A stretch of 64,000 nucleotides of DNA from Rhodobiaceae bacterium (GCA_020637895.1 JACKJP010000008.1:1-64000), one strand, 5' to 3'; positions 15,861-24,708 are shown, counted from the stretch's first letter. Notes: generated by a model not told the origin, from the sequence alone. Program-made: numbers and translations.

Positions 15861-17573
15861 TCATGCCTGACTTTTTCGGGCAGTATCGGGATCCTGGGCC
15901 GCGCGCCTGTCCGGCTTGACGTCATGTGCCGCGGGAGCGCCAGCGATACTGCGCAGCAGCAGTGCCGGGATATCTTCTATCGGCAAGGGCCGGCTGAACA
16001 GGAAACCCTGTCCGACATCGCAGCCGATCCTTGTCAGCAACTCCCGCTGTTCGGGTGTTTCAACGCCTTCGGCGGTCACGCGAGCCTGTATCTTGCGCGC
16101 GAGTACCCGGACGGATCGGATGATCGTCATGTTCACCGGGTCGGTCAGCGAGGAGGCGACAAAGCTGCGGTCGATCTTCAGTTCGTCCCAGCTGAACTTG
16201 GTGAGATAGGAAAGCGCTGAAAATCCGGTGCCGAAATCATCGAGAGCGATATGGACCCCGAGCGCCTTCAGCCGGTTGAGCGTCACCAGCACTTTTTCCA
16301 GATCGGTCATCATCACCGATTCGGTGATCTCAAGATGCAGCCGTGACGGAGCAAGCCCGGTCTGATCGAGAATGTCTTCGACCGAGGCAACGATATCGTC
16401 CTTGAGAATCTGGATAACCGAGAGGTTGACCGAGACGCCGATGCTTTCCGGCAAGAGGCAGGCATCCCTGCATGCCGTTTCCAGGATCTTGCGGCCGACC
16501 CCGACAACGTCGCCGCAGCTCTCCGCAATAGGAATGAATTCATCCGGCGCAATCCATCCAAGCTCCGGATGGCGCCATCTGGCAAGCGCCTCAACGCCGA
16601 CGGCACGGCCTGTCGCGAGATCGAATTGCGGCTGGTAGTGCGGAAAGATCTGCCCGCTGTCGACGGCACCGGCAAGGTCGGCCTCAATCCGCAGGCGCCG
16701 CTGCAGGCCTTCCCGCATTATCGGATGATATTCCAGCGCCATGTCCTTGCCCCGTCCCTTCGCTTCGGTCAGGGCAAGATCGGCATCGATGGCCAGCTCA
16801 TCTTCCGGCGCAGCGCCAGTTGCGGAGACCGCGACGCCGATGCTGGCGCCTATCATCATGGAGCCGTAGGTGGTCTCGATGGGGCGCTGAAGCGTGGAAA
16901 GCAGGGCGTCTGCCAGAAGCTTCGGTCCCGGGCGACCGGGCATGGACCACAAGAGCGCCAGAAACTCGTCGCCGCCAACGCGCGCCACGATATTGCGCTG
17001 GTCCCAACCCAGCGCGGTCTCATTCAGTATGTCGGAAACGGCAACGAGCAGGGCATCGCCTGCGCCGTGGCCGAGCATGTCGTTGATGGTTTTGAATCCA
17101 TCGAGGTCGATGGCGAGAATGCCGATGCGTTCGCCTTTCCTTCGGCGCGCCATCGCGCTGCGATATTCGATGTCGAAAGCGAAGCGATTGGGCAGACGTG
17201 TCAGAGCATCGTGTCGCGCCATGAAAGTCATGTCGCTTGCATTCTTTGCCACCAGTCGGCCGGCCCGCCGCAACGACCGGTTCTGAAGCAGCATGAAGCA
17301 GACGATCGCCGATGCGCCGGCGAGCAGGGCGATGACCAGCCACATCTGATCAGCGTAAAAGGCACTGCGCAACGCCTCTACAGCGGCATCTGCCTCAAGC
17401 CCGATCCCGCCATCGGCATGGTTCCAGCTCAGTTCGTACTGGGTCACATGGGCGATCGCGGTGCGGACGCTTTCCAGCCGCTGCATCCAGACGGCAGCAA
17501 GCGAGATCAGACCGGCCAGGCACAGTATGGCTGGGAGACGATAGCCGGGCGCGCGCCGCATGGACGGATCCAT
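15861..17573 (-). CDS. Membrane GGDEF-EAL cyclic-di-GMP protein
   Basis: 570 residues. Two membrane helices near residues 10-30 and 75-95 bracket a short periplasmic region. A GGDEF domain follows with the intact motif GGDEF (VARVGGDEFLALL), then an EAL domain with GVEALARWRHP, a DDFGTGFSAL loop and LKIDRSFV. Both active-site sets look intact, so it could make and break c-di-GMP. The ATG at 17573 has AAGGA directly abutting it; the ATG 12 nt inside (17561) is an alternative start. The upstream region is unusually AT-rich. Confidence 0.88.
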   Translation of the reverse strand: MDPSMRRAPGYRLPAILCLAGLISLAAVWMQRLESVRTAIAHVTQYELSWNHADGGIGLEADAAVEALRSAFYADQMWLVIALLAGASAIVCFMLLQNRSLRRAGRLVAKNASDMTFMARHDALTRLPNRFAFDIEYRSAMARRRKGERIGILAIDLDGFKTINDMLGHGAGDALLVAVSDILNETALGWDQRNIVARVGGDEFLALLWSMPGRPGPKLLADALLSTLQRPIETTYGSMMIGASIGVAVSATGAAPEDELAIDADLALTEAKGRGKDMALEYHPIMREGLQRRLRIEADLAGAVDSGQIFPHYQPQFDLATGRAVGVEALARWRHPELGWIAPDEFIPIAESCGDVVGVGRKILETACRDACLLPESIGVSVNLSVIQILKDDIVASVEDILDQTGLAPSRLHLEITESVMMTDLEKVLVTLNRLKALGVHIALDDFGTGFSALSYLTKFSWDELKIDRSFVASSLTDPVNMTIIRSVRVLARKIQARVTAEGVETPEQRELLTRIGCDVGQGFLFSRPLPIEDIPALLLRSIAGAPAAHDVKPDRRAAQDPDTARKSQA

Positions 17574-17883
17574 TCCTTTATTCGGCGCGACAGGCGGCGA
17601 ATTTAGCCAACGACTTCGCGAGGCACTGGCGGCGGAAACAACGCAGGCCCTGACGCTGGCTGAGTGACAGCAGCGCTTTTGCTAGGATCGGGAGCGAGTT
17701 CCACATCATATGCCTCCGGTCGGTGATGAGCGGATGATGCCCGACAATAATTAAGCTTGGCTGAAGTTGATCTCACACAGTCCGGGAGATTATAGTTAAT
17801 TTTACCACGAATTCGTCGATTTTATAAAATTGTAATGAAATATATCAGAAAATTTAAATATAAATATTCAATGTAATCGATGC
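17574..17883. other. AT-rich intergenic region upstream of the GGDEF-EAL gene
   Basis: 310 bp with no supported gene. About 17775-17885 is strikingly AT-rich for this genome and contains the palindrome ATTTTATAAAAT (17819-17830) and runs such as AAATTTAAATATAAATATTC. It lies behind modC and in front of the GGDEF-EAL gene, so it probably carries that gene's promoter; AT-rich sites of this kind are bound by MucR/Ros-type proteins in Rhizobiales. Confidence 0.5.
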
Positions 17884-18990
17884 TTAAGATCTGTCTAATC
17901 TATCGCCGGCCTTTCGTCCGATGTCCTGCGGCGCGATGGCGGTCGACTTGATAATCGCATAGCAGGCGAGCCCCGGTTCGAGGTTCAACGAGCGAACCGA
18001 CCGCCTGGTGATACGTGCAAGCAGGTGATCGCCGCCGGCATCCAGACCGACCGCGGCCCCCGGACCCTCGCCCTGATGTATTCGCGTGACGGTGACCGGA
18101 AGAATGTTGAGGGCGCTGATATCGCGCGGCAGCTCCTTTGCGATGATGACGTCGTGCGCGCCGATCCGGATGCGCAATCGGGTGCCGGGTGCCGCGTCGA
18201 TCAGCGGCAGGACAAGCCGGCCCGCGGCAACGGAAAGTTCGGTCAGCCCGTCCTGCGCATCGTGGCGCGCAACCGTGGCATCGATCACAGCGCCGGCGTC
18301 GCGCTGCCCCAGCATCGGTACGGCTTCGGGATCTGCGAGAATGTCTCTGGCAGCTCCGATCCGCGACACCCGTCCGTCATGGATGACAACGATGGTCGTT
18401 GCCAGCCTCGCTACCTCCGAGGCCGAATGGCTGACATAGAGTATGGGAATGCCCGCTTCGTCCCTGAGGCGCTCCAGATAGGGGAGGATTTCAGCCTTGC
18501 GCGCTTCGTCGAGAGAGGCGAGCGGCTCGTCCATCAGCAGCAGGTCGGGATTGGCCAGCAGGGCCCTGCCGATGGCGACGCGCTGGCGCTCGCCGCCCGA
18601 AAGGCTGGCGGGCTGACGCGTCAGCAAGGGTGCGATGGCAAGCATATCGACCACGCGATCGAATTCGCCAGCATCGCGTTGGCGGCCGCGGCCATAGGCA
18701 AGGTTTTGTGCAACCGACAGGTGCGGGAACAGACGGTCCTCCTGAAAGACGTAGCCAATTCGACGTCGGTGCGGAGGAACCCAGATGCCTGACGCAGTGT
18801 CGGTGAGCGTTCTGCCGGCCAGGACGACTCGCCCAAATCGCGGACGCATGAGCCCGGCCACGGCATTGACGATGCTGGTCTTGCCTGCGCCGGATCGGCC
18901 AAACAGCGCGGTCACGCCGGCGGGCGCGGAGAAATCGACATCAAGCGCAAAGCCCGGGAAAGCGTGGTGCATTTCAATGTCGAGCGTCAT
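17884..18990 (-). CDS. modC: Molybdate ABC transporter ATP-binding protein
   Basis: 368 residues. The ABC ATPase domain has Walker A GRSGAGKT, signature LSGGERQRV, Walker B LLLMDEPLASLD and the switch His in VSHSASEVARL. A C-terminal Mop/TOBE molybdate-binding domain follows (ALNILPVTVTRIHQGEG). It powers ModB-mediated molybdate uptake. It overlaps modB by 4 bp (ATGA type), indicating translational coupling. Last gene of modABC. Confidence 0.93.
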   Translation of the reverse strand: MTLDIEMHHAFPGFALDVDFSAPAGVTALFGRSGAGKTSIVNAVAGLMRPRFGRVVLAGRTLTDTASGIWVPPHRRRIGYVFQEDRLFPHLSVAQNLAYGRGRQRDAGEFDRVVDMLAIAPLLTRQPASLSGGERQRVAIGRALLANPDLLLMDEPLASLDEARKAEILPYLERLRDEAGIPILYVSHSASEVARLATTIVVIHDGRVSRIGAARDILADPEAVPMLGQRDAGAVIDATVARHDAQDGLTELSVAAGRLVLPLIDAAPGTRLRIRIGAHDVIIAKELPRDISALNILPVTVTRIHQGEGPGAAVGLDAGGDHLLARITRRSVRSLNLEPGLACYAIIKSTAIAPQDIGRKAGDRLDRS

Positions 18991-19682
18991 GACCCGGCAA
19001 TCCTTCGGGCAATGCGCGCGGCGATGGCCTCCGAAACCAGCAGCGCCGTCATTGCGATCGCGACGGATATCGCAACGAGACGCAATGCCGAGGCTTCGCC
19101 GCCGGGGACCTGCAGGAAGGCGTAAATGGCCGAAGGCAGGGTTTGCGTCTGGCCGGGAATGTTCGACACGAAGGTGATCGTCGCACCGAATTCGCCCATC
19201 GCACGCGCGAACGCCAGGATAGAGCCGGCGAGAATACCCGGCATGACGAGCGGCAAGGTAACCGTCGCGAACACCCGAAACGGCGATGCGCCGAGTGTCG
19301 CAGCAGCCTGCTCAAGCTTCGGGTCAACGGCCTCGATCGCCAGCCTGATGGACCGGACCATAAGCGGAAACGCCATGATCCCCGCTGCCAGTGCCGCCCC
19401 CGTCCAGCGAAATGCGAAGACGATCCCGCAACACTGCTCGAGCAGCCCGCCGACAGGCCCCTTCGTGCCGAAGGTGGTGAGCAGCAGGTAACCGGTGACC
19501 ACCGGCGGCAGGATCAGCGGCAGATGAACGATGCCATTGAGCAATTGCCTGCCGGGGAAACGTCCGCGCGCAAGGACGAGTGCAACCGCAATGCCCGGCG
19601 GAAGGCTGCAGAGCGTTGCCCAGAGCGACACGCGAAGCGACAGGGCGACGGCCTGCCATTCCTGCGTGCTCAGTATATCCAT
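18987..19682 (-). CDS. modB: Molybdate ABC transporter permease
   Basis: 231 residues with about five membrane helices. It has the ModB-type coupling helix sequence (FPLMVRSIRLAIEAVDPKLEQAAATLGASP, which contains the EAA loop) and FARAMGEFGATITFVSNIPG, typical of ModB/CysT permeases. It forms the inner-membrane channel with ModC. It lies 9 nt after modA. Confidence 0.93.
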   Translation of the reverse strand: MDILSTQEWQAVALSLRVSLWATLCSLPPGIAVALVLARGRFPGRQLLNGIVHLPLILPPVVTGYLLLTTFGTKGPVGGLLEQCCGIVFAFRWTGAALAAGIMAFPLMVRSIRLAIEAVDPKLEQAAATLGASPFRVFATVTLPLVMPGILAGSILAFARAMGEFGATITFVSNIPGQTQTLPSAIYAFLQVPGGEASALRLVAISVAIAMTALLVSEAIAARIARRIAGS

Positions 19683-19691
19683 GGCCGCATC

Positions 19692-20471
19692 CTATCGGAG
19701 CACATCGAAACCCTGTCTTTCAAAGGCAGTCGCGGCCGCATCTGTGCGCAGGAACGAAAGAAATTCTCTGGCCAAAGTATTGTCGCGTCCGGCAATGGCT
19801 GCGGCCGGATAGACGATCGGCGCATGGCTGCCGGCAGGAAAACGGGCGACGACGCTGACGTTGTCCGATGCGGCTGCGTCCGTCGCATAGACGATGCCGA
19901 AAGGCGCCTCGCCAGATGCGACCAGCGCCAGGGCGGCGCGTACATTGTCGGTCTGGGCGACGAGCGGCGCCACGGCATTCCATAGGCCGAGACTTTCAAG
20001 TGCCGCCTTGCCGTAGATGCCGGCCGGTACGGAATCCACCATTGCCATGGCGAGCCGCCCATTGCCGATCAGGCGCGAAATATCGGGGTTTCCGGTAATG
20101 TCGACCGTTGGCGCGTCGCGCCCGTGGGCAATCAGCACGAGCGTGTTGCCCAGAAGATCCGTGCGCGTTCCGGCTGCGATCAGAGCCTTGCGCTCCAGAG
20201 CGTCCATCCAGTCCTCATTTGCCGAGATGAAGATGTCCGCCGGCGCGCCGCTTTCAATCTGTCGCGCAAGGGCCGAACTGCCGGCGTAGGAAATCGTCGC
20301 CTCATGACCACTCTGGCGTTTCCATTCGACAGCGATCTCATCCATCGCCGTTTTCGTGCTGGCGGCCGCAAAAACCAGAATGTCTCCCGCGCTCGCTCCT
20401 TGCGCGGTCAGCAGCGCGGCCAGCACCAGTACACACCGCCTGAGCATCGCCAGTTTCTTTGATGCCTTCAT
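19692..20471 (-). CDS. modA: Molybdate-binding periplasmic protein
   Basis: 259 residues with an N-terminal signal peptide ending near ASAGDILVF. The ModA fold shows AAASTKTAMDEIA (oxyanion-binding Ser/Thr), SYAGSSALARQIESGAPADIFISA and the conserved C-terminal hinge. It delivers molybdate to ModBC for molybdoenzyme cofactor synthesis. It is the first gene of modABC, next to a one-domain ModE regulator and a candidate ModE site. Confidence 0.93.
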   Translation of the reverse strand: MKASKKLAMLRRCVLVLAALLTAQGASAGDILVFAAASTKTAMDEIAVEWKRQSGHEATISYAGSSALARQIESGAPADIFISANEDWMDALERKALIAAGTRTDLLGNTLVLIAHGRDAPTVDITGNPDISRLIGNGRLAMAMVDSVPAGIYGKAALESLGLWNAVAPLVAQTDNVRAALALVASGEAPFGIVYATDAAASDNVSVVARFPAGSHAPIVYPAAAIAGRDNTLAREFLSFLRTDAAATAFERQGFDVLR

Positions 20472-20490
20472 TTTTCCGTGCCGTCCATGA

Positions 20491-20518
20491 ATCGATATGT
20501 CTCATTGGAAATATCGCT
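20491..20518 (-). promoter_or_regulatory. Candidate ModE operator in front of modA
   Basis: CGATAT (20493-20498) and ATATCG (20511-20516) form an inverted repeat with a 12-bp spacer, about 20 bp ahead of the modA start. Mo-boxes have CGNTATA-type arms, so this fits broadly, but the arms are short. Confidence 0.45.
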
Positions 20519-20542
20519 GTGGCGGCTGCCGAGGTCAATCCG

Positions 20543-20914
20543 TTATGTTTCGCCAGACATATCCGATAGCATCATACGCATTTCTTCGATTTCTAATCGT
20601 GAGGACGCGTCGGTTCGCCGTTCGATGGCACGATAGAGATCAAGTACCCGCTTGCCGCTGTCGGTCAGCGTAGCACCACCCCCTCGTGCGCCACCGCGGC
20701 TGCTGCTGACCAACGGTTCGCGGAAGTTTGAGTTGAGCGTCTCGACCAGACTCCATGCGCGCTTGTAGCTCATGCCCATCCGCCTGCCGGCAGCAGCAAT
20801 CGAGCCGGTCACGGCAATGCCTTCCAGCAGGTCCGCCTTGCCAGGACCGAAAGCGAGGTCAGGCTGCAGGACAAGCCGCAGGCGGATTGAGCTTCTGATG
20901 GTATCGCCCTTCAT
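20543..20914 (-). CDS. modE: ModE-like molybdate-responsive regulator, DNA-binding domain only
   Basis: 123 residues. The winged helix-turn-helix has IAVTGSIAAAGRRMGMSYKRAWSLVETLN, the ModE/LysR-type DNA-binding signature. The C-terminal TOBE molybdate-binding domains of E. coli ModE are absent. Such short ModE-like proteins are common in alphaproteobacteria. It lies in the same orientation just upstream of modABC, from which a 71-bp spacer separates it. How it senses molybdate is unclear from sequence; ModC's own Mop domain is one possibility. Confidence 0.82.
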   Translation of the reverse strand: MKGDTIRSSIRLRLVLQPDLAFGPGKADLLEGIAVTGSIAAAGRRMGMSYKRAWSLVETLNSNFREPLVSSSRGGARGGGATLTDSGKRVLDLYRAIERRTDASSRLEIEEMRMMLSDMSGET

Positions 20915-21021
20915 GCCGCTGTTTTACAGCCGCAACCAAGATCTGTCACCGAAGGCAGGAATTGCACGATCGTCAGGACGCGCAATCAGTGCGCTGTCGG
21001 CGGCCGATCTGCGCCCGGACA

Positions 21022-21055
21022 ACAAAAAAGGAAATGCCGGCGAACCGGCATTTCC
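21022..21055 (-). terminator. Terminator of the PRC-barrel gene
   Basis: A perfect 11-bp stem GGAAATGCCGG / CCGGCATTTCC with the tetraloop CGAA (plus-strand reading), followed on the minus strand by TTTTTTGTTG. This is a textbook intrinsic terminator. Confidence 0.9.
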
Positions 21056-21081
21056 CTATCTTCGGTCTGACGGTGGGCGCC

Positions 21082-22392
21082 TTAGCGCAGCGTCACGGAG
21101 TCCTTGTCGGTCTTGTAGGCTTCTTCCGAATAGGCCTTCTGCTGCTCAAGCCGGGCTTCGGTGTAGGGCGTGTGGACCGTCAGGTCGCCGTCCTTGTCCT
21201 TGCTGACCTGCAGCGCCTTGGCGTCCAGCGCCACCGGCTTTTCGCCAATGCCCAGGAAGCCGCCGACATCCACGATGAACGCTTCAACCTGCTTCTTGCC
21301 ATCGAGGATCACGTCAGACACTTCGCCGATCACCTTGTCCTCGGAACCGTAGACCTGCGTGCCGATCAGTTCCTTGGAGCTGAGCTTGGTGACATCAACC
21401 GTCTGATTTGCGCCTGCGTCGGACTTGTCCATGGCGCTTGCGGTCTTGTCCTCAGTTTTCGCGGATTCGTCATTCTGCATCCGCTCATTGGCCGCGGCCG
21501 TCTTGTCCATATTGTTGGCCGACGTCGTAGTTGACGTCGAATAGGTCGACGACGAAGAGTCGGCAGACGTCTGGACCTTGGTCTGATCCTTGGTCATGGA
21601 ACCGCCGCTCTTGTCGGAAGCGTCAGCCGTGCGGTCCTCTTCCTTGGTGAACTCAGGCGCGTTTTCCAGCTCTTCCTTGGTGGCATCGAGCATCAGCCAG
21701 CGCTCACCGTCCTGTTCGACGAAAGAGATACGCGTGATATCGACGGCAACTTCCTTTTCTCCGATGCCGAGGAAACCGCCGACGCCGATGATGACCGCCT
21801 TGACGCTACCGTCGCTGGCAAGCAACAGGTCGTTGATGTCGCCAAGCGCTTCTGGCTCGGCATTGGCCGTGGTCGTCGTTTCGGTCTTCTGGTCGGCCTT
21901 CATTTCCGGCTTGGCTTCAGCCTTCATTTCCGGCTTCGCCTCGGCGTTACTGTCCGATTTCATGTCAGCCTTCGTTTCAGGCTTCATGCCGGAATCGGTC
22001 TCGGTGGTCGCCTTGGCATCCATGTTCGACTTGGCGTCGGCAGAAGCCTGGCCATTCATGGCAGACTTATCTTCGGAGCCCGTCTGAGCGTTCATGCCGG
22101 TCTTGGCGTCGGACTTCATCTCCGTCCTGGCAGCCGGATCGGCGTTGGTGGTCGTCTTTGCGCTGGCCACCGCATAGACCGTCGAGCCAATCAGATCCGT
22201 CGCCAGCATCTGGTCGGGGGAGGTTGCGAAATAGCCGTTCTGGCTCTGCATTTCAGTGGCCGGACGTTCGGTCGAGAAGACCGAATTGCTGCCACCCATG
22301 TTGTTCTGGGCGTCATTGTTCATGGACTGCGCAAGCGCACCCGTCGAAATGACGGCGACGATTGCGGTTGTTGTCAAAAGCTTCCGGATCAT
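21082..22392 (-). CDS. Exported double PRC-barrel protein with a long low-complexity insert
   Basis: 436 residues with a signal peptide cleaved after ALAQS (about residue 22). Two PRC-barrel domains share GGFLGIGEK (KAVIIGVGGFLGIGEKEVA near 198-216, and again near 390). The first barrel begins at about residue 62 (MLATDLIGSTVYAV) but is split by a roughly 105-residue stretch rich in Asp, Lys, Met, Ala and Thr before it resumes at LGDINDLLLASDG (about 182). A second low-complexity linker joins the barrels. PRC-barrels occur in envelope and RNA-metabolism proteins; this one is probably periplasmic. It carries a perfect EcfG-type promoter and a strong terminator, so it is a likely stress-induced envelope protein. 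Confidence 0.85.
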   Translation of the reverse strand: MIRKLLTTTAIVAVISTGALAQSMNNDAQNNMGGSNSVFSTERPATEMQSQNGYFATSPDQMLATDLIGSTVYAVASAKTTTNADPAARTEMKSDAKTGMNAQTGSEDKSAMNGQASADAKSNMDAKATTETDSGMKPETKADMKSDSNAEAKPEMKAEAKPEMKADQKTETTTTANAEPEALGDINDLLLASDGSVKAVIIGVGGFLGIGEKEVAVDITRISFVEQDGERWLMLDATKEELENAPEFTKEEDRTADASDKSGGSMTKDQTKVQTSADSSSSTYSTSTTTSANNMDKTAAANERMQNDESAKTEDKTASAMDKSDAGANQTVDVTKLSSKELIGTQVYGSEDKVIGEVSDVILDGKKQVEAFIVDVGGFLGIGEKPVALDAKALQVSKDKDGDLTVHTPYTEARLEQQKAYSEEAYKTDKDSVTLR

Positions 22393-22488
22393 GGTTGAGC
22401 TCCCTTCCTTTGGTGTTTTAAGTCAGTGGACAGACAAATTTTCACTATCAGCAAAGTCAAAATCGATTGACGTTGCAGTTAAAGCGAA

Positions 22489-22513
22489 AACGATTTTTTT
22501 GAATTGTGGTTCC
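22489..22513 (-). promoter_or_regulatory. EcfG-type promoter of the PRC-barrel gene
   Basis: Minus-strand GGAAC (22509-22513), a 16-bp spacer and CGTT (22489-22492), about 97 bp ahead of the start codon. This is the consensus for the alphaproteobacterial general stress sigma factor encoded at 28.1 kb. Confidence 0.8.
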
Positions 22514-22583
22514 GATACTTATCCGACTTGCGGTAAATTAGTGATCGGGATTGTTACAATCATCAAACTTGCTGATTGAATTG

Positions 22584-22742
22584 TCAGATCCTGCCCATCA
22601 AGAGCAAAATCAGCAGAACGACGACGATCAGGCCGACAATGCCGGAGGGTCCGTAGCCCCAGCTGCGCGAGTAGGGCCAGCTTGGAAGACCGGCGATGAG
22701 AATGACGATCAGAACGATTACAAGAAGTGTCATCAGGCTCAT
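22584..22742 (-). CDS. DUF3309 small membrane protein
   Basis: A 52-residue protein with two hydrophobic helices flanking the invariant-looking core LPSWPYSRSWGYGPSG and ending ILLLMGRI. This pattern is the DUF3309 family, common and uncharacterised in alpha- and betaproteobacteria. The start is ATG 22742. It lies 4 nt behind the next small membrane gene, suggesting an operon driven from the 22946-22970 promoter. Confidence 0.8.
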   Translation of the reverse strand: MSLMTLLVIVLIVILIAGLPSWPYSRSWGYGPSGIVGLIVVVLLILLLMGRI

Positions 22743-22746
22743 CGTT

Positions 22747-22917
22747 TTAAGCTCCTACAACGGCGGTTACCGCGATCAGCAGAACGGCCAGCGACGCGGA
22801 AAGAAAGATCGCGCCATAGCGGGCCAGGGCATCGTCGTGACTGGGTCCGGCAGCTTCCGAACAGGCAAAACCTATGCGCGAAGCATTTTCCATTCTTTTC
22901 ATCTGGTGAAAGTCCAT
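22747..22917 (-). CDS. Small single-pass membrane protein, hypothetical
   Basis: 56 residues from ATG 22917 (MDFHQMKRMENASR), with GAGGAGATGCGAG upstream; the longer reading from 22947 would place the ribosome site inside the gene. The C-terminal 25 residues form one hydrophobic helix (YGAIFLSASLAVLLIAVTAVV). No family recognised. It is probably co-transcribed with the DUF3309 gene and near general-stress genes. Confidence 0.6.
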   Translation of the reverse strand: MDFHQMKRMENASRIGFACSEAAGPSHDDALARYGAIFLSASLAVLLIAVTAVVGA

Positions 22918-22945
22918 CTCGCATCTCCTCAACAAGCGCAGAAGC

Positions 22946-22970
22946 AATGCACCGGCCGCGAATTGGTTCC
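22946..22970 (-). promoter_or_regulatory. Variant EcfG-type promoter (CATT -10) for the small membrane genes
   Basis: Minus-strand GGAAC (22966-22970), a 16-bp spacer and CATT (22946-22949) in place of CGTT. The start codon of the first small gene is about 29 bp downstream. The same variant occurs twice at the phyR/nepR locus. Confidence 0.5.
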
Positions 22971-22972
22971 GG

Positions 22973-24499
22973 TCACGCGCCGTACGCTCGCCCGGTCGGC
23001 GCGTTCGAGAGCGGTACGGACATGATCACGCGCATGCCCTGCGGATTGAAATCGACGTCGATGCTGCTGCCGATGATCTTGTCGAGACTATGCCTGATGA
23101 TCATCGATCCGAATCCCTGCCGCTCTGGCGCGGATACTTCCGGTCCTCCGGTCTCGACCCATGTGAGTTTCAATGCCGGCGGTTCTTCGTCAGCGGCGAG
23201 ATCGTAGTCGATGTCGACGCGGCCGCTGTCGCGGGTCAGTGCGCCATGCTGGGCGGCATTCGTCGCCAGTTCATGGATGACCAGGCTGAGCGCGAGGGCC
23301 TGATCCGGGCCGAGCGCGATCCGCGGCCCCGACACCGATACGTTGTCATCATACGAGACGGCATAGGGCAGCAACTGCGATCTGAGCAGCATGCCGATGT
23401 CTATGTCTTCCCACTCTTCATCGGACAGGAGCGTGTGCGCGGCGGCCAATGCCTGAAGGCGGCCGGAAAACGCTCGTGAAAATTCGCCCGGACTTCTGCT
23501 CCTGCGCAATGTCTGCTGCGCGACGGACTGAAGGATGGCCAGCGTGTTCTTGACGCGATGGTTGAGTTCGCGCAGCAACAGCCGCGTCTTCCTCTCCGCG
23601 GTCTTTCGCTCGGTAATATCGAGATAGACGCCGAACATGGTGCGCGCGGTGCCGTCCTCGGCGCGGTCGTGAATCCTGCCCATCCCCAGGACCCAGCGCT
23701 TGCCGGCGGCTGTTCGGAATTCGCCGGAATATTCTTCGTCCCTGTGGACTGCGGCGTAGATCGCGGCACGTACGGCCTCACGATCATCCGGCGATACGGC
23801 CGCCATAAGGGAGCTACCGGTGATCTCCGAGCCATCGGCAAGCGCAAACATTCTGCGTAGAGTTTCGTCGCAGAGGATCTTATCGCTGCCGATATCCCAG
23901 CTCCAGGTCGCGATATTTGCTGCACGCAGCGCGAGCGCGTGCCGATGCTGTGCCTGGAGCAGGGCGAAATCCGTCTTCACCTTGGCGCGCTGATCGTGCT
24001 TGAGGCGCAGCAGCGATGCTGCCAATTGCGCAAGGCGCGCCAGCTCGCTTCTCTCATCGGTGCCGAGCGATGCTCGTGCGCTGGTATCGTACACTCCCAG
24101 AAATCCGATACGGCATCCCAGGATCGAAATTGGCGCCGCCGCGAAAAATCGTATCGAGGATCCCTGTAACTTGAGTGGGGACTGTTTCAGCGCGCGCCGA
24201 CCAGCGGCGTCGTCTGCCAGCACCAATACATCGGGTGGCGCCGGTGTGAACAAGTCGCCGCAAAGGCAATGGTCCAGAGGCGTAAGGCCAGGCTTCATCC
24301 CGTAGCCGACATGAATGCGTTCGCCCTCCGGGCCAAGGCTTGCGAATGCCGCACCCGGAGCCTTCAACACGACTGACGCAATCTCGACGATTGCGCGCAG
24401 ATCGGCATCGTCCGTCACGCCGGACGTATGCTGCTTCAGGACAGACAGACGTCTTTCCTGGCCAAGAGCCTCCTGCATGGTGGGTGCTACGCTGGTCAA
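22973..24499 (-). CDS. GAF-PAS HWE-family sensor histidine kinase
   Basis: About 508 residues: an N-terminal GAF domain (ELASVVLKAPGAAFASLG-like region, with LDHCLCGDLF), a PAS domain (LRAANIATWSWDIGSD with PAC), then an HWE kinase core. The H-box is RELNHRVKNTLAILQS, the N-box VIHELATNAAQHGAL, and the characteristic WVE is LTWVETGG. HWE kinases often phosphorylate PhyR-type regulators. I favour TTG 24499 as start because GAGGA lies about 10 nt upstream; ATG 24547 in the same frame has no clear site. It shares its upstream region with the ElaB-like gene and stands 3.6 kb from phyR. Confidence 0.87.
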   Translation of the reverse strand: MTSVAPTMQEALGQERRLSVLKQHTSGVTDDADLRAIVEIASVVLKAPGAAFASLGPEGERIHVGYGMKPGLTPLDHCLCGDLFTPAPPDVLVLADDAAGRRALKQSPLKLQGSSIRFFAAAPISILGCRIGFLGVYDTSARASLGTDERSELARLAQLAASLLRLKHDQRAKVKTDFALLQAQHRHALALRAANIATWSWDIGSDKILCDETLRRMFALADGSEITGSSLMAAVSPDDREAVRAAIYAAVHRDEEYSGEFRTAAGKRWVLGMGRIHDRAEDGTARTMFGVYLDITERKTAERKTRLLLRELNHRVKNTLAILQSVAQQTLRRSRSPGEFSRAFSGRLQALAAAHTLLSDEEWEDIDIGMLLRSQLLPYAVSYDDNVSVSGPRIALGPDQALALSLVIHELATNAAQHGALTRDSGRVDIDYDLAADEEPPALKLTWVETGGPEVSAPERQGFGSMIIRHSLDKIIGSSIDVDFNPQGMRVIMSVPLSNAPTGRAYGA

Positions 24500-24640
24500 A
24501 ACAAATTTTCCTCGATCGGCGCGCCCGCCACGTGCCGCTGCGCACATTGCAGCGACTTGAAGCGCACTCGGGCCGGTGTTTTCCCAGCCTAACTCGGCAC
24601 GGTGATAGCCGGTTCCGCTCCATGGGTCCGTAGAGCCAAA

Positions 24641-24666
24641 GGAACGGAAAGGCGGGGTCCGGCGTT
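24641..24666 (+). promoter_or_regulatory. EcfG-type promoter of the ElaB-like gene
   Basis: GGAAC (24641-24645), a 17-bp spacer and CGTT (24663-24666), 43 bp ahead of the start. On the other strand of this intergenic region a weaker GGAAC-N17-AGTT (24591-24616) faces the HWE kinase gene. Confidence 0.78.
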
Positions 24667-24708
24667 TAAGGCGCGAGACGTTCCGAAAGTTTCAAGGAGA
24701 CCAGATCC

